Source: Cerrena zonata
Taxonomy: Eukaryota > Basidiomycota > Agaricomycetes > Polyporales > Cerrenaceae
Length of the DNA stretch: 64,000 bases
Direction of reading: 5' to 3'
Assembly: GCA_038087015.1 (NCBI GenBank)
Contig: JASBNA010000015.1
Coordinates: 434,001-498,000, forward strand
Positions within the stretch are counted from its first letter, which is position 1. Each line of letters begins with the position of its first letter. Positions 54,854-64,000 of this stretch are shown here, in pieces. A model generated the notes under the pieces. The model was not told the origin of the DNA. It did no database searches and saw nothing but the letters and a program-made list of their open reading frames with translations. The position numbers and the translations under genes are program-made.

Positions 54854-55709
54854 TTATTCAGTCTTCTTTTCAAAATCAACTTGTTTATCAAATGATTTAT
54901 ATGAAATTTCCAAGCTTGTCATCCATCCTAAAGCAGTGTATAAAACAAAAAGTAAAAATGCCGATACAATGAAAGTTTGCCAAATACCTGGAGTGAAAAA
55001 TTGGTAATTGGTGAAAAGATTCGAATTTCTATTCACATTTTTAGAAGGTTTTGCGCTAGGTTCATTGAAAATCGTAACCATGGCTTCTTCACTTTCTTGT
55101 GCAAGAAATGATTCAGCAGCTTTTAAATCCAGTTCAACTTCAGCCATCAAATCATCATAATTATCAGCCATTTCTTCACTAATTGGTTCAGTACCACTAG
55201 CTTGTCTCTTTTCATGTTTTTTATCAAGTTTCAACTTATTAAAAGTTGGTTTTCCTTGCACAATAAAATTACCTTTAGAATTAGTAAATTCTTCAACATC
55301 ATGCTTCCCACCATCTTCAACATCAACAATAGTAAGCTTGGCTTGAGAATTACCCTAAGTCTTCAATTGATGAGTACTCAACAACGCCATTACAAGCTCC
55401 ACTTATTTGTAAATCCAACTCTTCTGGTTCTTCATAGAAAACATGCTTAATAAAAGTCCCCTTCCCATCAGATGGTATATCATGACTCAAATTGCTAACT
55501 CTATAAATAACCAACTTTTCCTTTGCTCCACCATTACATGCCATTGCAGTAATTGAATCTATGGATTTAGCCAATTCATCTGCTCTAATAATATATGGGA
55601 ACTTGGTCTTCAAATTTTGAGATGAATAAAATGGCGCAGTGTCCGAAAACCCTTGCACAGATGATATTATGGCACTGGACGCAATCAAAAAGACACTAGA
55701 CAACTTCAT
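54854..55709 (-). CDS. Voa1/Big1-family ER membrane protein, frame broken by one extra base
   Basis: A signal peptide (MKLSSVFLIASSAIISSVQG) starts a lumenal domain in one frame up to EYSSIEDLG. The GNSQAKLTIVDVEDGG continuation is in the next frame (extra G at 55353-55355). With one base removed the product is 284 residues. One transmembrane helix near the C terminus (FFTPGIWQTFIVSAFLLFVL) is followed by SLEISYKSF and the terminal KKTE, a KKxx ER-retrieval signal. The TPGIW block and ISYxxF end are typical of the Big1/Voa1/Ac45 family. Voa1 assists V-ATPase V0 assembly together with Vma21; Big1 affects cell-wall beta-1,6-glucan. The divergent VMA21 neighbour favours a V-ATPase role, but the assignment is not firm. 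Confidence 0.8.
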
Positions 55710-55942
55710 TCTATGGTTCTGGATGGTTCTTTAGAATTGTTTGATAATAGCCCACAAGTTTCGTTTAGTTGGAGTTTTTTCCCTGATAAATTGAGAAGGA
55801 TTTCACCGGTTTAGAAAAAGTAGTGAGAATCACCAATTTTTTCATCTTCAATATATCAATATAGCTATATCAAGGATAGACTGAATCACTGTATTGTCTT
55901 AGCTTAAGCATACTTTACTGAATATACCCGTTGTTATACAAA
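55710..55942. promoter_or_regulatory. Divergent promoter of VOA1/BIG1-type gene and VMA21
   Basis: Only 233 bases separate the two start codons, so the promoters overlap. Shared regulation of the two predicted V0-assembly factors is possible. Confidence 0.6.
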
Positions 55943-56242
55943 ATGGCTGTCGATATACCCAAGTACGTACCAGTTGCAGGCTGCTTCAATTGAATTCCAT
56001 ACTAACCAAACCATTTAGGTCCGTTGTTCAAAAATTGACCTTTTTCACTGGTGCCATGGTCATCTTCCCGGTCCTTTCATTCTTCGTATGCCAATGGTTG
56101 TTCAATAACAACGCTATAATAAGTGGAGGTGTTGCTGCGTTAGTGGCCAATATCGTCTTAATTGGCTATATCGTGGCTGCCTTCACTGAAGACACTACTA
56201 AATATGACTCTGAAAAAACCAGAATCCAAGAAATCCCAATGA
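55943..56242 (+). CDS. VMA21: V-ATPase assembly factor Vma21, spliced; probable one-base insertion near the end
   Basis: Exon 1 (55943-55962) encodes MAVDIP; the intron is 55963-56018; exon 2 begins SVVQKLTFFTGAMV. Two transmembrane helices (about residues 15-35 and 41-62) match Vma21, an ER protein that chaperones the V0 sector. Read literally, the frame continues to 56295 and loses the family tail. If the A6 run at 56213-56218 were A5, the protein would end SEKPESKKSQ, giving 80 residues (77 in S. cerevisiae) and the diagnostic KKxx retrieval signal KKSQ. I therefore treat 56240-56242 as the true stop. The intron restores the conserved MAVD...P-S-V start. Confidence 0.9.
55963..56018 (+). 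other. VMA21 intron
   Basis: A compact 56-base intron: donor GTACGT, branch TACTAAC at 55999-56006 and acceptor TTTAG at 56018. It splits the Lys codon (AA|G). Confidence 0.88.
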
Positions 56243-56430
56243 TTTATTATCAATTGCTACTTGTACTACTAGTTACTATCTCGTGTATATCATAATAATA
56301 TTGCTTAGTATTGGATTACTCTGTAGTTAATGATTTCCCAAATTTTTTTTTTTTTTTCAGTATTTGCGCAGTGGATATATCTTCGAAGATGAATAACATC
56401 TAGCACAATTCAAATAGATGAAGAATAAGC

Positions 56431-57627
56431 ATGGTTCACCAGTTATCATTAGTGTCGAGCATACCGCATGGTAGCTATATACAAACGGTATCGACTCTCC
56501 AGGCATTGACGGGCTTAACGTCTCCACAACCGATCAATACTTATACGCTTTTAACAAGACCCCATGATGTTTTCAAACCAAAGTTTGAACCAGGTAAAGT
56601 GAATCAAATTGAACAGTACCATATGCGATGTACCACTACATGGTCTGACGTTACAAGTGAAAACTTGGACATTGCAAAACCAATAATGAAAAATGATGAA
56701 TCTAATGAAATATACGCTGATAGGCTTTTCGTGGGTGACGATACAAAGAAAGAATGGACTTTACAAATATCCGATATCCCAAACGCTGGGAAGAACCAAG
56801 TCTGCTCGGCCCAAAACATATACGAGAGCACCTTGGTGCACCATCACACTAGTGTGGTGGATATTGAAAAAGTCTCGGTTGAAGATAAACAGGATGATGC
56901 AATGGAAATTGATGAACCAGTGAAAGAGGAGCCAAAGAGTCAAACCATGTCGGAGGATCCTCCAGTAAAGAAGGAAGCAGACGACAAGTCACAACCAAAC
57001 GAAGGTATGCTGGATGAAAGTAAACCGGATGAAAGTAAACCGGATGAAGGTAAAGCTGATGAGAGTAAACCGGATGAAGGTAAAGCTGATGAAAACAAAT
57101 CCGATGAAAGCAAGCCAGAAAGTAATTTGGATAAGAGTAAACCCGATGAAATCAAGCCAGAAAGTTCAGAAAGTAAGCCAGATGAAAGTAAAGAAATCAA
57201 GTCGGAAAATCCATCCGAACCAATAGAAGTCTCAGATCAGCCAAAGTTGAAAGAAGTCGAAGTCAAAAAATACCAAGATTCATTTCTACAATTCTTGGGG
57301 GATTTAGGTTATGACGTTGTAAATCAATATTGGATCAAAGGTATTAGATTTTTCCATGGTGATATTGTGATTGAAATTTTTAAAATCTTTATTAGAGATG
57401 ATTCTCCAGTGCCCAGTAATGGCAAATTGAAACTCAAATTACTCGATGAATCAAATACTTTCCAAATTAAAGCTTATTTAAATTTCCCCAAATCTACAGA
57501 TGTTGAACCTATCAAACAAGGTACAAAAGAGCTTTTAAGGTTACAGGATTTCTTTAAAAACTTATTTAAACTAACTATTCCTGATAGAATGTATATGGAC
57601 TCAAGAGTCTTAAATAGGCAACATTAA
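56431..57627 (+). CDS. MED18: Mediator head subunit Med18 (Srb5) with acidic repeat insert
   Basis: Starts MVHQLSLVSSIPHGSYIQT, as in Srb5/Med18. Key blocks are TTWSDVTSEN, the WTLQISDIPNAGKN motif (S. cerevisiae has WSLQISDIPAAGNN), FLQFLGDLGYDVVNQYWIKGIRFFHGD, and the end IPDRMYMDSRVLN. Med18 forms the head-module jaw with Med20. Between about residues 195 and 255 an insert of imperfect DESKPDEGK-type repeats (coding 57011-57195) makes the protein longer (398 residues) than S. cerevisiae Srb5 (307). The repeats fall in the loop between the two barrel halves and are expected to be disordered. The gene is convergent with GTF1. Confidence 0.9.
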   Translation: MVHQLSLVSSIPHGSYIQTVSTLQALTGLTSPQPINTYTLLTRPHDVFKPKFEPGKVNQIEQYHMRCTTTWSDVTSENLDIAKPIMKNDESNEIYADRLFVGDDTKKEWTLQISDIPNAGKNQVCSAQNIYESTLVHHHTSVVDIEKVSVEDKQDDAMEIDEPVKEEPKSQTMSEDPPVKKEADDKSQPNEGMLDESKPDESKPDEGKADESKPDEGKADENKSDESKPESNLDKSKPDEIKPESSESKPDESKEIKSENPSEPIEVSDQPKLKEVEVKKYQDSFLQFLGDLGYDVVNQYWIKGIRFFHGDIVIEIFKIFIRDDSPVPSNGKLKLKLLDESNTFQIKAYLNFPKSTDVEPIKQGTKELLRLQDFFKNLFKLTIPDRMYMDSRVLNRQH

Positions 57628-57640
57628 AATAATATAAAAA

Positions 57641-58168
57641 CTAACCCTGGCGTGCTTTAACTGTAAAATAAGAACTTTCATTATCCGGGTGTAATTTTCG
57701 TATATCAAAATCGATTTCTCCCTTTTCTTTATCAACTTTTCCCGGAAGACTTTCAACTTCTTCTAGCAAGTCTTGTAAACTAAGACGTTTTTGTAAAATG
57801 TGGTCACTGGCTATTAAACGAAACATGCTATCGTTAACTTCTTCTGTTGAATCCATGTTTGAAGTATCATTATCATATAAATGTTTTACGAAACCCATTT
57901 GTTGACCCAAAGCCGAAGCAAGTTTCTCTCTTTCAACATTCGAAATATCATTGGTAAGTCCGGATAACCGGACTATTTTGTCCATGGTTTTATCACTTAT
58001 TTGGATCCTATCATTGGGATCAGATATGAAATCTTTAACTGCCCAAGTTGATTTATTCAAATATTCGTTTATCTCTTGTTCCGTTTTTAGTAAACTTTGA
58101 TTAATGGTGGACGCTCTAATTGAAGAACTGAACTGCCGCCTTGCAATGAAACAGAACTTTTTAAACAT
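57641..58168 (-). CDS. GTF1: Mitochondrial Glu-tRNA(Gln) amidotransferase subunit F
   Basis: The 175-residue protein begins MFKKFCFIARRQFSSSIRAS, a typical mitochondrial presequence (Arg/Ser-rich, no acids). It continues KSTWAVKDFISDPN, which resembles the fungal-specific GatF subunit of the GatFAB amidotransferase that makes Gln-tRNA(Gln) in mitochondria. Other blocks are LSGLTNDISNVEREKLASALGQQ and HILQKRLSLQDLLEEV. The length is close to S. cerevisiae Gtf1 (183). The stop lies 13 bases from the MED18 stop. Confidence 0.8.
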   Translation of the reverse strand: MFKKFCFIARRQFSSSIRASTINQSLLKTEQEINEYLNKSTWAVKDFISDPNDRIQISDKTMDKIVRLSGLTNDISNVEREKLASALGQQMGFVKHLYDNDTSNMDSTEEVNDSMFRLIASDHILQKRLSLQDLLEEVESLPGKVDKEKGEIDFDIRKLHPDNESSYFTVKARQG

Positions 58169-58392
58169 TGCCGAAGATACTCTTACTGATTAAGCTAAGT
58201 GATTTGGGTGAATTTTCATTCTCAAAAGCCTGCGCAAAACAAAAAACGAACAAAAAAAAATCGATACTTTTTTACATGATTATTACAATAATATGAACTA
58301 AATTAAACCAAGTATAAAATAAAGACGTTGAAATAAAGAAAGAATACAAAATAGATCTATATATACAATAAATGGAAGAAGGAATGCTAAAC

Positions 58393-60183
58393 TTAATTAT
58401 TCTTTTTATTTAATTTTTCTAATTCAGCTTTTGTTTTATCAATTTTTCTTCTCTTTTTAGCCAAATCATCTTGTCTTGCTTCTTTCTTATCAATACCGTA
58501 TTGCATCTTCTTGTATAATTTACGTTGTTTGTTTGTCATCATGATCTTCTTCAATTCTTTTTCTTCATCTTCAGCAGATCTCTTCTTACCACCATTCTTT
58601 TGTTTAGTTTCTTTGGTGTCAGAGAATTTAACACCAGCAGCTTCAGCTTCTAATTCTTTTTGAGCTTTAAGATCTTCATCTTCTTCATCTTCATCTTGAT
58701 CAACATCTTCTTCAGCAACTTCGGCTTCTTCTTCGTCTTCATCTTCAACATCATCAGCAACTTCGGTTGGTTTAGCATTAGGATCATAACCACCAGCATC
58801 ACCCCATGGAGATAAATGAGGAGGTAAAGTTTCACCAGGAGCATATTGATTCACAGGTAATAATTCACTTTTATTGATAGAATCAAAAATCCATTGAGGT
58901 TGAACATAAGTTCTACCGGCAACTTTAGAATTAATTTTAGGTCTATCAACAATTTGATGAGTAATTTTAGATAAATCTAATTTTTTAAAAGATTCAGGAT
59001 GGTTAATTTGTAAATCGTCAAGAGCAATTTCAGAAATTAAGGAACCACCAGCTGATAAAATACAAAATTCTAAAATATCTAATGGCACTTCACGACCAAC
59101 GTAAAAGATAAATTTAGAAAATAAAGTTGAAGTTGGGGATGCATATTTTGAAGGTTGAGATAATAAATCACCAGTGGTTTTATTAGTTGAAGCGAATTCA
59201 TCTAATTCAATTTCTTCAACATTTTCATTTACTTCTGATTCTTCATTTTGATCTTCTTCTTTATCAGCTTCTAAAGCTTTTGATATTTCAGCGTTGGATA
59301 ATTTAGTTTCTGGAACATTACTGGACTCTTCTTCTTGAGGTTGTTTTTCTTTAGGTAATAATGCATTAGCACCTTGTTCGACTGATTTTAAGACATAAGA
59401 TGATAATCCACCAACAGCCTTCAATTTAGAAATATCAATGGTTGGAGGATAAATCAAATTAGCATCGTTGTACAATCTGTATAAAACAAAGTGCAAAAGA
59501 GTAGAATAAAATTCTAAAAAGGTTAACATAATTCTAAAATCAACATCACTTGGAATATTAGTTGGAAATTTAAAAGGAACTAACCATCTAACTTCTTGAC
59601 CTTTAACATTAGCTTGATAATAAACCCCTTTAATGGAAACGAAAACCTTTTTAATTAATCTTTCCTTAGCAACGTATGCTAACCATTGATTAGTTAATCT
59701 TTCGGCTTCTTTAGTAACTCGATGACTAACTTTATCGGTGGCAGGCATATTAGCGAAAAGGAATAACATATTTAAAGGATCATCAAGGTCTCTTAAAGCA
59801 TCCAAGAAAGTTGGATATCTTTCCTTAATAATATGTTCTAAAGTATATTTTGGACGATTGGTTTCTAATCTTTCGGCATCGCCAACTTCACCTCTACCTA
59901 ATGCTTTTTGTAATTTTCTAGCAAAGGTCTTATGTTCTCTGAATTTGGCCAAAACTGGTTCATGCAATAAGTATTGAATATCCTTAGTATAGTAAAAGGT
60001 CACTGGTGCTGTAGACCCTTTATTAGCTTTCTTCTTGTTTCTTGGTTCCCTTGGATAAATACCTTTGAAAATACAAAGACGACGGAAATCAGCTAAAGAA
60101 ACTTGCAATTTCTTAACTGCCTGAGTTCTGGTGACGAAATTCTTAGCGGCACCAGTAGCACCTTTCCTCCTAATCTTAGCCAT
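58393..60183 (-). CDS. NOP7: Pescadillo homologue Nop7
   Basis: Nucleolar protein of the Nop7-Erb1-Ytm1 complex, required for 60S maturation. It is 596 residues, with the pescadillo N-terminal domain ([51 protein letters not shown]), a BRCT domain at about residues 355-450 ([39 protein letters not shown]), then an acidic tract and a basic coiled-coil C terminus. The start and length fit the family. The intergenic region upstream (60184-60340) contains long T tracts and GTGATGAGC, a PAC-like element. Confidence 0.96.
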   Translation of the reverse strand: MAKIRRKGATGAAKNFVTRTQAVKKLQVSLADFRRLCIFKGIYPREPRNKKKANKGSTAPVTFYYTKDIQYLLHEPVLAKFREHKTFARKLQKALGRGEVGDAERLETNRPKYTLEHIIKERYPTFLDALRDLDDPLNMLFLFANMPATDKVSHRVTKEAERLTNQWLAYVAKERLIKKVFVSIKGVYYQANVKGQEVRWLVPFKFPTNIPSDVDFRIMLTFLEFYSTLLHFVLYRLYNDANLIYPPTIDISKLKAVGGLSSYVLKSVEQGANALLPKEKQPQEEESSNVPETKLSNAEISKALEADKEEDQNEESEVNENVEEIELDEFASTNKTTGDLLSQPSKYASPTSTLFSKFIFYVGREVPLDILEFCILSAGGSLISEIALDDLQINHPESFKKLDLSKITHQIVDRPKINSKVAGRTYVQPQWIFDSINKSELLPVNQYAPGETLPPHLSPWGDAGGYDPNAKPTEVADDVEDEDEEEAEVAEEDVDQDEDEEDEDLKAQKELEAEAAGVKFSDTKETKQKNGGKKRSAEDEEKELKKIMMTNKQRKLYKKMQYGIDKKEARQDDLAKKRRKIDKTKAELEKLNKKNN

Positions 60184-60390
60184 GTTTAATCTTGAACCAA
60201 ATAGCTTCTTTACTGAAGGTATCTTCTAATTTTTTTTTTTTTTTTTTCACTTTTTAGTAGGTTTTTTCGTGATGAGCATTTCAATTTTTTTTTGTTCTTT
60301 TTTTTTTTCGCTGTTTTTTTTTGTTTTGTTAGGGGAAAGGACTCTCACAATGTACAGGACCACCAGATTTTGCAATAATCAAAGAATCAG

Positions 60391-61041
60391 CTACTGGTTC
60401 GGGTCTTGTTTTGGTCTTTTGATGTCACAAGACAGGACGTCACTGGACTGGGGCCGCTTGCTGCGGAGTGAGCGGGTATATTGAGTATCGATGTAAGCTA
60501 CTAGAACCCAGTGGCAGTTGAACCTGTTAAGCCACTCGAAACGAAAGTCGTTTTCCTTGAATGGAACGTAGAAAAGCCCTTTGAAGTTTGCAGCAAGAAG
60601 ATCACATAAGTAGTATAAAACTGTAGCTGGGAACTCGATCAATGGCTTTCGCCAGCTTGACACAAGAAGGTCTACTAGGTAATCTAGCTGATTTTGCAAC
60701 TGGGCCTTGACGATTCTGTGTTTTTCAACCGCGAGGTCAAGTCCTAGTGCTTTGTCCAAGTCCTCTTTCGTGAAGCCAATTTGGGCCTTGAGGAAAAAGT
60801 AGATGGGGAGAGTTGAATGGTTAGCGAGTCGGTGTCCGTTTTTCTTTTCTTTTGCCCGTTGGATTCTCTTTACAAGCGTTTGTTTTCTTAAGAATGAGTT
60901 GTGCAGTTGCAACTGGAAAGGGTCGATAGACGGACCAAGTGCGTTGTACGATCTGCTATGTGTGTCAAGGCTGCTTTCAGCAACCGAGCCGTTGCTGGAA
61001 CCGTTGCTGGAAGAGGAGGTAGGGTCGGTTTCAAGAGCCAT
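60391..61041 (-). CDS. Orphan helical protein, 216 residues
   Basis: Starts MALETDPTSSSSNGSSNGS, a disordered Ser-rich N terminus. A compact helical region follows (FLRKQTLVKRIQRAKEKK, IGFTKEDLDKALGLDLAVEKHR, QLQNQLDYLVDLLVSSWRKP) and a basic tail (RSLRSKRPQSSD). No signal peptide, transmembrane helix or known motif is visible. Composition and codon use look coding. It is divergently transcribed from the gene at 61139 with under 100 bases between the ATGs. I do not recognise it. Confidence 0.6.
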   Translation of the reverse strand: MALETDPTSSSSNGSSNGSVAESSLDTHSRSYNALGPSIDPFQLQLHNSFLRKQTLVKRIQRAKEKKNGHRLANHSTLPIYFFLKAQIGFTKEDLDKALGLDLAVEKHRIVKAQLQNQLDYLVDLLVSSWRKPLIEFPATVLYYLCDLLAANFKGLFYVPFKENDFRFEWLNRFNCHWVLVAYIDTQYTRSLRSKRPQSSDVLSCDIKRPKQDPNQ

Positions 61042-61138
61042 ATTCACCAGTATAAAAGAGAAGTAGTTCTAATTTCTAAAGGAATAGAAGTTGGGAAGAA
61101 AAGATAAAATTAGCCGCTGGTTGCAAAACTCTTCAACC

Positions 61139-61759
61139 ATGAACACAAACAACAAAATGATAAGGGCCTATAGACTCGAGCTATTGACCATGGGGATCAA
61201 CCGCCGTAAGTTCAACCCACTTGGTACACAAGCGCAGCTTGAAAGCGAAGGCGCTAAGCGGAGCCATGAATCTTTCATTAAGATGCTGACAGAAAGGAAT
61301 CACCAGGAAGAACTTGTAAATTTCAAAGAAGCAGCCCACGAGCTTGCCAAGTTGGCAGAGTATCTCCTTTTACTAAAAGAAAGTGCTCTAGAGAGACACG
61401 TTGATTTTGATCATTACCTAAAAGGTGAGATGGATTCGGTAATTGAAGAATTGTCTCGAGAGTATATCGATGAATCTGACAAATACAAGGACTTCTTGGG
61501 TATCCTGGCATCGGATTTCTATGATTTCAAACTGAAGAACTTAGGAGAATTAGCTGATTTCCAGGAATCTTGCTACAACGCCCTCTGTTCTCCGTACTAT
61601 AACTACAAAAATGAAGAATTCATGTATTTCGAGAGGTTTGTCGAGTACGAGTTGCTTCCTAACATCAGGTCCGGCCAGACTAATGCCAAAGAGGTACAAG
61701 TCGACTACGAGACCCTTGTGGGAAGACGAGTAAAGGTATATAGAGATCTTCACTATTAG
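61139..61759 (+). CDS. Orphan helical acidic protein, 206 residues
   Basis: Starts MNTNNKMIRAYRLELLTMGINRRKFNPLG. It is mainly helical, with a Glu/Leu-rich coiled-coil-like stretch (LVNFKEAAHELAKLAEYLLLLKE) and a tyrosine-rich C-terminal part (YYNYKNEEFMYFERFVEYEL). No targeting signal or recognised domain. The in-frame extension before 61139 starts at a non-ATG codon. It sits head-to-head with the orphan at 60391, which suggests a shared promoter and perhaps a common function. I do not recognise it. Confidence 0.6.
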   Translation: MNTNNKMIRAYRLELLTMGINRRKFNPLGTQAQLESEGAKRSHESFIKMLTERNHQEELVNFKEAAHELAKLAEYLLLLKESALERHVDFDHYLKGEMDSVIEELSREYIDESDKYKDFLGILASDFYDFKLKNLGELADFQESCYNALCSPYYNYKNEEFMYFERFVEYELLPNIRSGQTNAKEVQVDYETLVGRRVKVYRDLHY

Positions 61760-62094
61760 TCTTGCATTTGTCGTTCCCACTTAGTCTCAGTATAACTGCT
61801 TTCCATAGATCTATTCAATACACATCTATCCAATATAATTACTATTCAGTCTACTATTCAGTCTACTATTCAATCTACTATTCAATCTACTATTCAGTCT
61901 ACTATTCAGTCTACTATTCAGTCTACTATTCAATACTCCATTGAATCAACTTCAATACTGAAGTTCAACAAATGAAGATTTTGCGCGAAGATTTTTTTTT
62001 TGGTTAAGCAAACGGCTACTTTGATTCGATTAAGTTCTAGTTACTTTTCTTTTGAAACCAAGCAAGAGTACTTCCAGTGGGCTGCTATTTCAAG
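61760..62094. other. Promoter region of TAZ1 with minisatellite
   Basis: About half of these 335 bases is the CTACTATTCAGT array. A T tract (61990-62000) precedes the start. No gene seen. Confidence 0.6.
61841..61934. repeat. CTACTATTCAGT 12-bp minisatellite
   Basis: About eight tandem 12-bp units (CTACTATTCAGT with CTACTATTCAAT variants), lying 160-255 bases upstream of TAZ1. Confidence 0.9.
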
Positions 62095-63333
62095 ATGTCC
62101 TTTCCAGATGTTTTGAAAAGAGGTGACGAGTTTCTTTCGGAGTATCCAAGAACCTCTGTTTTTTGGAATTATGCTTCTCATGCAACGTGCTTAGCGATGA
62201 TTTTAAATTCAAAATTACTATTGAATGTATTATATAAACCAAGATTACATAACATTGAAAAATTAGATGCTGCTTTGGAAAAAGCCAGACTGGAGAACAG
62301 ATCCTTATTAACTGTTATGAATCATATGTCAGTGGTTGATGATCCAACTTTTTATGCTGCATTACCAATGAGATTTCATACCGATATAGATACTATAAGA
62401 TGGGGGTTCGGAGCACACAACATTTGTTTTTCAACTCCTACATTATCATGGTTCTTCAATTTAGGTAAAATATTGGGTACTAAACGTTTTGGTGCTGGTC
62501 CATTTCAAGGTTCTATTGATGCTGCAATTAGAATATTGAGTCCTGATGATACTTTGGATTTAGAATTTACTCCAGGAGTGAAAGACGAAGAAAAACCAAA
62601 TTTGATTCAAGAAATTAATAAAATCGGTAATGTTTCAACTAAAACCCAACAATTAGTTAAAACAGTTAAACCTTCCCCCGAATCAACCAATATTTTAATG
62701 TCAAAATCACCTTTCATTCGTAATAAAACTTCTTGGTTTCATGTTTTCCCAGAAGGTTTCGTATTACAGTTACAAGAACCTCATCAAAATTCAATGCGCT
62801 ACTTTAAATGGGGGATCTCTCGTTTGATCTTAGAAAGTACAAGAGCTCCAGTAGTGGTTCCAATTTTCACTTTTGGTTTTGAAAAAATTGCTCCCGAAGA
62901 TAGTGCCGATAAAGGTATAAATAGATGGTTACCGGCAAATTTAGGTGCAGAAATTCATATTAGTATTGGTGATGCATTCTCCGATGAACGAATCGAACAT
63001 TATAGACAAAAATGGAGAGACTTGTGTAAGAAATATATCGATCCAAAGAATCCATCTGAGCTTACCAAAGAATTAATGCTGGGTAAAAAAGCCACCGAAT
63101 TGAGATCGGACTTGGCTGCTGAATTAAGACAAGCAGTCTTGAATATTAGAGAAAGTCTAGGTATTTTCAAACCAGAAGACCCTCGTTTTAAAGACCCTAA
63201 ATTTTGGAAGGAATACACTAGAACTGAAGGTATGAGTGATCCAAATGTTAAATTTATTGGTAAAAATTGGGCAATTAGAAGATTGCAAAAACATTTACCT
63301 GAATTCAGCGAAGATGAATCAGAAAAAGTATAG
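62095..63333 (+). CDS. TAZ1: Tafazzin, cardiolipin-remodelling acyltransferase
   Basis: The 412-residue protein has the acyltransferase motif H-X4-D (NHMSVVDD) at about residue 81, the FPEGFVLQL motif (motif III) near residue 221, and conserved WGFGAHNICF and VPIFTFGFEKIAPED. It transfers acyl chains between phospholipids to mature cardiolipin in mitochondrial membranes. The ATG at 62095 (MSFPDVLKRGDEF) is preferred over an upstream in-frame non-ATG extension. A CTG codon at 62290 (KARLENR) is at a variable site. The end FSEDESEKV is acidic. Confidence 0.93.
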   Translation: MSFPDVLKRGDEFLSEYPRTSVFWNYASHATCLAMILNSKLLLNVLYKPRLHNIEKLDAALEKARLENRSLLTVMNHMSVVDDPTFYAALPMRFHTDIDTIRWGFGAHNICFSTPTLSWFFNLGKILGTKRFGAGPFQGSIDAAIRILSPDDTLDLEFTPGVKDEEKPNLIQEINKIGNVSTKTQQLVKTVKPSPESTNILMSKSPFIRNKTSWFHVFPEGFVLQLQEPHQNSMRYFKWGISRLILESTRAPVVVPIFTFGFEKIAPEDSADKGINRWLPANLGAEIHISIGDAFSDERIEHYRQKWRDLCKKYIDPKNPSELTKELMLGKKATELRSDLAAELRQAVLNIRESLGIFKPEDPRFKDPKFWKEYTRTEGMSDPNVKFIGKNWAIRRLQKHLPEFSEDESEKV

Positions 63334-63571
63334 TTTGATGGTTTCTTTTCTATAATAATCCCTTGTAAATATTCCTCCCCATATATTAGATCTCATGTAA
63401 TATTTGATATATTAATTTTACGACTATTTATTAACGCTTTGAAGTATCTTCATGTAGAGAGCTCTTCTCATTTTATGTGCGCTTTTCTACTCGGAGTTTT
63501 TTTTTTTTTATAAGAAATTTTTCATCAACTACTACGAAACTAGCTAAATATCAGCATTTATACCATAAACC

Positions 63572-64000
63572 ATGCTTCGTCGTGGGATGATAAGACGATC
63601 GTTTCCGACAGGCCTCGCCAAGCCATGCACTAGCCAAAGCTCAATCGAGTTTCGAGCTTGCTCCAATTTACACCAAACGAGAAATAAAACATGGTTCAAT
63701 CCTTTAAGTAAATTCAAAAAACCAAACCAACCAAATCAGAAGAAGCCTATAATAATAGTAGAAGAACCAGATATAGAAACTAATAGCAAAACGAGTCGAA
63801 TACTATCGGACCTCAATCATTACTCTAAAACCACAGAAATTCCAAAGAAACTTCGAAGATCAATTTTAACCAGTAAATTCAATGACTTTGTCCATAATAC
63901 GCCAATTTTTGAAGTTGATGATGGTAGTATACAGATTTTGAACAGTGCTTTTTTAGAATTGTTTAAACTCAATGATAACACGTTTCTAAATGGAGAAGGT
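63572..64000 (+). CDS. Mitochondrial-type protein, truncated by window edge
   Basis: The frame is open for 143 codons from ATG at 63572 to the last base. The N terminus MLRRGMIRRSFPTGLAKPC is Arg/Ser-rich without acids, a probable mitochondrial presequence. A basic region KFKKPNQPNQKKP follows and then folded-looking sequence (ILSDLNHYSKT, LRRSILTSKFNDFVHNTPIF). I cannot identify the family from this part. Confidence 0.6.
   Translation, partial: MLRRGMIRRSFPTGLAKPCTSQSSIEFRACSNLHQTRNKTWFNPLSKFKKPNQPNQKKPIIIVEEPDIETNSKTSRILSDLNHYSKTTEIPKKLRRSILTSKFNDFVHNTPIFEVDDGSIQILNSAFLELFKLNDNTFLNGEG

Overview
This window looks like nuclear DNA of an AT-rich budding yeast. Leucine codons are mostly TTA/TTG and CTG is nearly absent from conserved genes. 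Introns use GTATGT (or GTACGT) donors with TACTAAC branch points, and the RPS27 promoter pairs a CACGTG box with an ACCCTAA box. Together these suggest the CTG (serine) clade, Debaryomycetaceae-like. The clade is an inference; nuclear yeast DNA is certain. About 37 protein genes, one intron-containing tRNA-Pro, three spliceosomal introns and several minisatellites are supported.

Layout. 0.4-6.2 kb: a secreted cell-surface protein, LEU4 (frame-broken), a small coiled-coil protein and an INP51-type inositol 5-phosphatase (frame-broken). 6.2-8.6 kb: gene-poor. 8.6-16.9 kb: ACE2, an MSN2/4-type zinc-finger factor and a single-pass membrane protein. 17.5-23.2 kb: tRNA-Pro, ARO2, SRP102, VFA1 and GLC7. 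24.8-30.0 kb: RPS27, aspartate aminotransferase, EMP24, a KSS1/FUS3-type MAP kinase (frame-broken) and a small conserved protein (three frame breaks). 31.5-40.8 kb: a transport block holding an amino-acid permease, an NCS1 nucleobase permease, a 2-oxoglutarate dioxygenase, an allantoate-permease-like transporter and a hexose transporter with an intron. 40.8-45.2 kb: a gene desert holding one small secreted cysteine-containing protein. 45.2-52.1 kb: UTP15, YNG1, RPL3 and an AT-hook protein. 53.4-64 kb: ERG24, a VOA1/BIG1-type factor divergent from VMA21, MED18, GTF1, NOP7, two orphan genes, TAZ1 and the start of a gene cut by the window edge.

Genes that work together. The VOA1/BIG1-type gene and VMA21 share a 233-bp divergent promoter and both encode predicted V-ATPase V0 assembly factors with KKxx ER-retrieval tails. 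UTP15, NOP7 and RPL3 are ribosome-synthesis genes, and UTP15 and RPL3 carry RRPE/PAC-like promoter boxes. LEU4 and the aspartate aminotransferase each have a Gcn4 box. The transport block suggests nitrogen and carbon scavenging.

Two observations stand out. A 9-bp-periodic array of sterol-response-element-like sequences (TCGTATA and variants) lies just upstream of ERG24. Nine otherwise well-conserved genes carry single-base frame disruptions, ten of them +1 (an extra base) and two of them -1 in homopolymers. I favour assembly or consensus error for these, but the strong +1 bias deserves a check.
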